NCBI GenBank assembly: GCA_046154545.1
Contig: JBJXGC010000263.1
Coordinates: forward strand, 1-8,823
Source of the DNA: JBJXGC01 sp046154545
Lineage (GTDB): Bacteria > Chloroflexota > Dehalococcoidia > Tepidiformales > Tepidiformaceae
Length of the DNA: 8,823 bases
Direction of reading: 5' to 3'
The position numbers and the translations under genes were made by a program. The notes under the pieces are model-generated. The model did no database searches. It was not told the DNA's origin and saw nothing but the letters and a program-made list of their open reading frames with translations. Shown piece by piece: positions 5,897 through 8,823 of the stretch. Every line of letters begins with the position of its first letter. The stretch's first letter is position 1.

Positions 5897-5928
5897 CCAG
5901 CCCGATCGCATCGGCACCTGGCTTCCTT
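5897..5928 (+). terminator. Weak hairpin after the ferredoxin gene
   Basis: CCAG-C-CCGAT (5897-5906) pairs with ATCGG-CAC-CTGG (5910-5921) as a two-part stem with an internal loop, followed by CTTCCTT. It begins 6 bases after the stop codon. The stem is short and the T-run poor, so termination is only a possibility. Its 3' side runs into the dispersed repeat at 5922. Confidence 0.3.
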
Positions 5929-5954
5929 GGCGCTCTTTGCGCCTTGGCGGTGAA
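5922..5954. repeat. CTTGGCG/CTTTGCG dispersed intergenic repeat
   Basis: Three degenerate heptamer units follow one another: CCTTGGCG (5925-5932), CTTTGCG (5935-5941) and CCTTGGCG (5942-5949), ending GGTGAA. The reverse strand would read as FTAKAQRAPRK, a frequent spurious translation. This C(T)TTGGCG-type element recurs between genes in many bacterial genomes, including Chloroflexota, Planctomycetota and Cyanobacteria. It fills the middle of the gap between the ferredoxin and GYD genes. Confidence 0.6.
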
Positions 5955-5991
5955 CCCGCCAGACGCCCGCCCGTGAATGCTCAGCTCATCG

Positions 5992-6020
5992 TTTACAGCG
6001 CCCGGGCACGAGGCTAGCAT
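5992..6020 (+). promoter_or_regulatory. Putative promoter of the GYD / GYD-PlsC operon
   Basis: TTTACA (5992-5997, 5 of 6) and TAGCAT (6015-6020, 4 of 6) are separated by exactly 17 bases. This is the best-spaced promoter candidate in the window. A start near 6027 would give a 31-base leader containing the GGAGG at 6043-6047. It implies that the two following genes form their own transcription unit, separate from the ferredoxin. Confidence 0.5.
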
Positions 6021-6057
6021 GGGCCGCCCCATCACCGGAGGCGGAGGACATCGTCCC

Positions 6058-6357
6058 ATGGCCACCTACCTACTGCTCAGTACCCTCACCGATGAAGGCC
6101 GCAAGACCCTCAAGGCGCGCCCCGAACGGCTCCAGGAGGTCAACAAGGAGATCGAGACCATGGGCGGCCGCGTCGTCGCCCAGTACGCCGTCCTCGGCAT
6201 GTTCGATTTCGTCAACGTAGTCGAAGCGCCGAGCAACGAAGTCATCGCCCGCATCTCCGTCGAACTCGGCTCCCGAGGGACGGTCAGCATCACCACCCTC
6301 CCGGCCATGAGCGTGAGCACGTTCACCGACATCCTCAAGGCGAACACGGGCGGCTGA
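6058..6357 (+). CDS. GYD-domain protein
   Basis: This 99-residue protein, starting MATYLLLSTLTDEGRKTLKA, matches the GYD family: a short N-terminal strand (TYLLLSTL), a helix with RLQEVNKEIETMGG (20-37), strands RVVAQYAVLGMFDFVNVVEA (38-57), and a C-terminal TLPAMSVSTFTDIL. The signature G-x-Y-D is here GMFD (48-51), with Phe for Tyr. The family is small and ferredoxin-like in fold; its role is unsettled. The ATG at 6058 has GGAGG ten bases upstream; earlier in-frame starts lie in the repeat and promoter region and are unlikely. The next gene begins three bases after its stop, and its first 95 residues are a paralogue of this protein, so the pair arose by tandem duplication. Confidence 0.88.
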   Translation: MATYLLLSTLTDEGRKTLKARPERLQEVNKEIETMGGRVVAQYAVLGMFDFVNVVEAPSNEVIARISVELGSRGTVSITTLPAMSVSTFTDILKANTGG

Positions 6358-6360
6358 CAC

Positions 6361-7380
6361 ATGCCCACCTACATCGTGCTCAGCAAGCTGAACGCGGCCG
6401 GCCTCAAGACGCTCAAGAACAACCCCAACCGGCTCGCCGAAGTCGCCGCCGAAGTGGCCGCCATGGACGGCAAAGTCCTCGAACAGTGGTCCACCCTCGG
6501 CCCCTACGACCTCTGCTCCATCGTCTCGGCCGCCGACAACACGGCCATCCACCGCATGGCAGTCGATCAGAGCGCGAACGGCCGCGTCCGTTTCACCGTC
6601 CTGCCCGCGATCGACCTGCCGCTCTTCGTCCGCCTCCTCGGGCAGACCACCGAGACGACTGGCCCCTACACCTGGCAGATCCGCTGGTTGGCACAGGTCG
6701 CCCGCCGCGCCCTCCGCTACCACACTGTCACCCGCCACGTGAAGGCCGCCTGCGATCCCTTCACCATCCAGGGCGCCGAAAACCTCGACGGCTTCAAGGG
6801 CCCCGCCATCGTCATCGCCAACCACAGCAGCCACCTCGATGCACTCGTCCTCCACGCCGCCCTGCCCGAGCGCTTCAAGCGCCGCCTCACCTTCGGCAGC
6901 GCCGCCGACCGCTGGTTCCTCAAAGGCCGCAAAGGCATCCAGAAGCAGGGCTGGTACAACTCGCTCAGCCTCAACGGCTTCCCCATCAAGCGTGGCGGCG
7001 GCAGCGCCAGCCTCGACCACGCCAAGTGGCTGCTGGACAAGGGCTGGAACGTGATGATCTTCCCCGAGGGCACGCGCAGCACCAGCGGACGAATGAGCAA
7101 GTTCAAGCCCGGCGTCGCCATCCTCGCCCTCGAAAAGGGTGTCCCCATCATCCCCGTCTTCATGGATGGCCTGCGCGAACTTCGCCCCAAAGGCGCCCTT
7201 CAGGCCTCCCGCGGACCAGCCACCGCCGCCATCGGCAAGCCCATCCACTTCGCCCCCGGCACCTCCGTGGCCGATGCAACCCACGAAATGTTCAACGCGA
7301 TGGAAGCCCTCCGCCTCTCCCTTCGGCCCGCCCGCCGCGCCGAGCCCGCGGAAGCGCCTACCGGCGCCGCCATCGCGTAG
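6361..7380 (+). CDS. GYD domain fused to PlsC-type 1-acylglycerol-3-phosphate acyltransferase
   Basis: This 339-residue protein has two parts. Residues 1-95 are a GYD domain (MPTYIVLSKLNAAGLKTLKN, TLGPYDLCSIVSAAD with G-P-Y-D at 47-50, TVLPAIDLPLFVRLL). Residues 105-310 are a PlsC/LPLAT acyltransferase. They carry the catalytic NHSSHLD (154-160, H155-x4-D160), FPIKRGGG (207-214), FPEGTRS (234-240) and VPIIPV (261-266), all intact, so the enzyme should transfer an acyl group to a lysophospholipid or related acceptor at the membrane. No long TM helix is obvious; the amphipathic stretch 104-122 may bind membrane. Fusion of these families is unusual. The start follows the previous stop by three bases (TGA CAC ATG) with no clear ribosome site, so translational coupling is likely. 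The last codons and stop lie in a 63-bp repeat. Confidence 0.93.
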   Translation: MPTYIVLSKLNAAGLKTLKNNPNRLAEVAAEVAAMDGKVLEQWSTLGPYDLCSIVSAADNTAIHRMAVDQSANGRVRFTVLPAIDLPLFVRLLGQTTETTGPYTWQIRWLAQVARRALRYHTVTRHVKAACDPFTIQGAENLDGFKGPAIVIANHSSHLDALVLHAALPERFKRRLTFGSAADRWFLKGRKGIQKQGWYNSLSLNGFPIKRGGGSASLDHAKWLLDKGWNVMIFPEGTRSTSGRMSKFKPGVAILALEKGVPIIPVFMDGLRELRPKGALQASRGPATAAIGKPIHFAPGTSVADATHEMFNAMEALRLSLRPARRAEPAEAPTGAAIA

Positions 7381-7417
7381 CGCACCCGTGCCGAGCGCGG
7401 CCGGGAGGCCGCTCAAC
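7355..7417. repeat. 63-bp direct repeat, copy 1
   Basis: This segment matches 7517-7579 at 62 of 63 positions (G at 7388 against C at 7550). It contains the last eight codons and stop of the acyltransferase gene (PTGAAIA) and a stem-loop, GAGCGCGGCC (7393-7402) with GGCCGCTC (7407-7414). The stem has a 2-base bulge and a GGGA loop. The hairpin lies 12 bases after the stop and may serve as a terminator, although no T-run follows. Confidence 0.9.
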
Positions 7418-7516
7418 CGGTAGCGCGATCGGCTCTCCCTGCGCCCGGCCCGCATGTGCCACGACCGTCCTTCGTACCCGTCCGGATCCCCTCCCTCGCG
7501 CCCGGGGTGATGGCCC

Positions 7517-7579
7517 CGCCTACCGGCGCCGCCATCGCGTAGCGCACCCCTGCCGAGCGCGGCCGGGAGGCCGCTCAAC
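7517..7579. repeat. 63-bp direct repeat, copy 2
   Basis: This copy starts 162 bases after copy 1 and lies between the converging acyltransferase and HAD genes. Its stem-loop (7555-7564 with 7569-7576) lies 18 bases past the HAD stop on the minus strand and could act as a bidirectional terminator. The 99 bases between the copies (7418-7516) are GC-rich with no gene or other element that I can recognise. It reads as PTGAAIA-stop in one frame, an echo of the acyltransferase end. Confidence 0.9.
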
Positions 7580-7594
7580 AGCCCGCGATGGACC

Positions 7595-8425
7595 TCACGA
7601 GTCCCGGCTCAACCTACCCTCGCGCAGCAACCGTTCGACCGCGACGGCCACGCCGTCCTCCGCGTTCGACGCCGTCGTGAACGTCGCGTGCGCCTTCACA
7701 TGTCCCGCCGCCTGGCCCATCGCCACCGATGCGCCCGTCACCCGGAACATCTCAATGTCGTTCTCCGCATCGCCGAAGGAGACAACCTCGTCGAGCGGGA
7801 TCTCGAGGTGGGCACAGGCCACGGCCAGGGCCACCCCTTTGTCCGCCCCCGCCGCCGTCAGCGTCAGGATGCTCTTCCCCCGGCTCGAAATCGACTCCAC
7901 GAAGCGCACCGACTCGCCCCACTCCGCCGCCAGCCGCTCCCGGATCAGCCGGTTCACCTCCGTCCCCTGGATCAGCGCGATCCGCGGGTGGGGCGCCGCC
8001 TCAGCCCGCAGACTCCGGACCGGCCGCATCTCGTGGGGCATCGAACCGCGGCCCGGGTCGCCCCCCATCCGCACCACCACCTCCTCGTCCAGGACGATCG
8101 TGGCGATGCAGCGGTTCGCGTCACAGATCTCGTAGAGCGCCTCCGCGAAGGCACCGGGCAGACGCAGGTCGAGCAGGTCGTGGTGCAGCCCCCGGTGCCA
8201 GACCTCCGCCCCGGAGCAGGCCACCAGGGGCGCCGCGGCATCCACTTCCGCCGCTACCCGCTCTGCCAACTGCCGCCAGCGGGCGGAGGCGACGATGATC
8301 TCGTAGCCAGCCATTCGCGCCGCCCGGACGGCGGCCAGGTTCCGCGGACTGACCTCCTCCTCGCTCGTCAGGAGGGTCCCGTCCAGGTCGAAGGCGAGCG
8401 CCCGGTATCGGGCCGTGGCTGACAT
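7595..8425 (-). CDS. Cof-type HAD-superfamily hydrolase
   Basis: This 276-residue protein has all four HAD motifs. Motif I is FDLDGTLL with nucleophile D13 and acid/base D15. Motif II is S47 in VASAR. The motif III lysine is K196 in ADKGVAL, and motif IV is GDAENDIEM with D219 and D223. A C2-type cap domain (about 75-190) lies between motifs II and III, as in Cof/YbhA-like sugar-phosphate and cofactor phosphatases. Length is normal and the likely role is cytosolic phosphomonoester hydrolysis; substrate is not predictable. The start is taken at ATG 8425, because residues before it in the longer open frame are low-complexity and unlike the family. No Shine-Dalgarno is evident, and CATACT lies 7 bases before the ATG, so the mRNA may be leaderless. 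It converges on the acyltransferase gene. Confidence 0.93.
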   Translation of the reverse strand: MSATARYRALAFDLDGTLLTSEEEVSPRNLAAVRAARMAGYEIIVASARWRQLAERVAAEVDAAAPLVACSGAEVWHRGLHHDLLDLRLPGAFAEALYEICDANRCIATIVLDEEVVVRMGGDPGRGSMPHEMRPVRSLRAEAAPHPRIALIQGTEVNRLIRERLAAEWGESVRFVESISSRGKSILTLTAAGADKGVALAVACAHLEIPLDEVVSFGDAENDIEMFRVTGASVAMGQAAGHVKAHATFTTASNAEDGVAVAVERLLREGRLSRDS

Positions 8426-8432
8426 GCCCGCG

Positions 8433-8438
8433 AGTATG
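8433..8438 (-). promoter_or_regulatory. Possible -10 box of a leaderless HAD transcript
   Basis: CATACT (4 of 6 to TATAAT) on the minus strand ends 7 bases before the HAD ATG, which would place the transcription start at or next to the start codon. The absence of a Shine-Dalgarno sequence agrees with this. No -35 box is visible. Confidence 0.3.
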
Positions 8439-8480
8439 GACGACCCCGGCCCCGCCCGCACGCCCCGGCCGGTCGGCACG

Positions 8481-8823
8481 CTAGATTTCGGGGCGTTCAG
8501 CGGTGCGGCTGGTCCCGGCGATCGTCTCAGCGAACGGCGGCAGCTGGCCGGCGAGGTCCGCCGCAATCGCGTCCATTTCAGCCCCCGCGGCCCGTTGCAC
8601 CAACTCGAACAGGTCCGCTTCTTCCCAGCGGATGTGCGCGCGTAGCGCCTCGCCGAATCGCAGGAGCGTGGCCCGGCGCGCCTCCAGGCCGGGCGCGTCC
8701 CGCATCGTCACCACCAGCGATTCGATAAGCGTGTGGTCGTCCAGCGTACGGGTGACCGCCGGGTGACCGTGGTCAACATGGCGGATGAGCCGCGCCAACA
8801 AACACTCCTGCTCGGCCCGGAAA
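8481..8823 (-). CDS. Hemerythrin-like HHE-domain protein, N-terminus cut by window edge
   Basis: The minus-strand frame is open to the right edge, so about 113 C-terminal residues are seen and the start lies outside; a TTG at 8801 is internal. Histidine/carboxylate pairs typical of the HHE diiron fold are present: RHVDHGHPAV, then DDHTLIESLV, then FGEALRAHIRWEEADLFELV (the conserved H-x3-E with a downstream acidic residue). The family binds a diiron centre for oxygen, NO or iron handling in the cytosol. The usual family ending LFPLIE is here LFELVQ. The tail after about 75 visible residues is Ala-rich and ends ERPEI. The stop is 55 bases before the HAD start on the same strand, so the two could be co-transcribed, although the HAD gene has its own -10 candidate. 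Confidence 0.82.
   Translation of the reverse strand, partial: FRAEQECLLARLIRHVDHGHPAVTRTLDDHTLIESLVVTMRDAPGLEARRATLLRFGEALRAHIRWEEADLFELVQRAAGAEMDAIAADLAGQLPPFAETIAGTSRTAERPEI

Noticed and set aside
5779..5976. Small frame encoding the FTAKAQR-type peptide or its opposite strand
   Set aside because: It is a translation of a dispersed DNA repeat, a known source of spurious small proteins.
5977..6057. Upstream in-frame start for the first GYD protein
   Set aside because: It would cover the best promoter candidate and the Shine-Dalgarno, and family members begin at M(A/P)TY.
6070..7578. A 502-codon open frame on the minus strand opposite the GYD and GYD-PlsC genes
   Set aside because: It is a mirror frame of strongly coding, family-identified plus-strand genes. 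Its translation is Gly/Glu/Ala-rich low complexity with no known domain, as expected in high-GC DNA.
7355..7579. CRISPR array or insertion-sequence ends
   Set aside because: There are only two copies, direct rather than inverted, with one 99-base gap, and no transposase or cas gene is present.
6486..8135. A 549-codon plus-strand open frame running through the acyltransferase, the repeats and the HAD gene
   Set aside because: It is out of frame with two well-supported genes, and the product is Arg/Pro/His-rich with no domain.
8426..8566. Extended N-terminus of the HAD protein
   Set aside because: The extra 47 residues are Arg/Pro-rich, overlap the hemerythrin gene, and precede a normal HAD start just before FDLDGT.

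Overview
The window is high-GC bacterial chromosomal DNA with 12 supportable protein genes, two of them cut by the window edges. No rRNA, tRNA, CRISPR array, insertion sequence or phage gene was seen. The gene mix is a CaiB/BaiF CoA-transferase, tandem GYD-domain proteins, a 3-Cys ferredoxin, an MMPL exporter, a DUF2283 protein, and a polytopic protein with internal G-rich/AW repeats. Together with the dispersed intergenic repeats, this suggests a Chloroflexota-like (perhaps Dehalococcoidia-related) organism. That is an impression from family content, not a proven placement; a high-GC actinobacterium is the main alternative.

Layout. Left end, minus strand: a CoA-transferase N-terminus (1-431) and a DUF2283 protein (538-789). 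A 12-bp GC-rich hairpin (868-902) separates these from a minus-strand export unit, which is a 74-residue hydrophilic protein (3226-3450) followed by a 749-residue MMPL transporter (934-3183). Immediately upstream, also on the minus strand, is a 207-residue polytopic membrane protein (3478-4101). It is divergent from a MarR-family regulator (4170-4769), which is followed by a TetR-family regulator (4992-5639). Next on the plus strand come a small ferredoxin (5700-5891), a stand-alone GYD protein (6058-6357), and a GYD domain fused to a PlsC-type acyltransferase (6361-7380). A gene-free stretch (7381-7594) carries most of two copies of a 63-bp direct repeat. The right end, minus strand, has a Cof-type HAD hydrolase (7595-8425) and a hemerythrin-like HHE protein cut by the edge (8481-8823).

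How it may work together. The most informative signal is regulatory. An 18-bp TetR-type palindrome TGAATGA-N4-TCATTCA lies upstream of the TetR gene, starting on the MarR stop codon. A near copy (TGAATGA-N4-GCATTCA) overlaps a putative promoter just upstream of the 74-aa/MMPL pair. This links the TetR protein to its own gene and to the exporter 1.3 kb away. A separate inverted repeat, AGTAACT-N9-AGTTACT, sits between the divergent membrane-protein and MarR genes and looks like the MarR operator. The stretch 3226-5639 therefore reads as a two-regulator export module whose substrate cannot be told from sequence. The second notable item is the GYD-PlsC fusion, directly preceded by a free-standing GYD paralogue.
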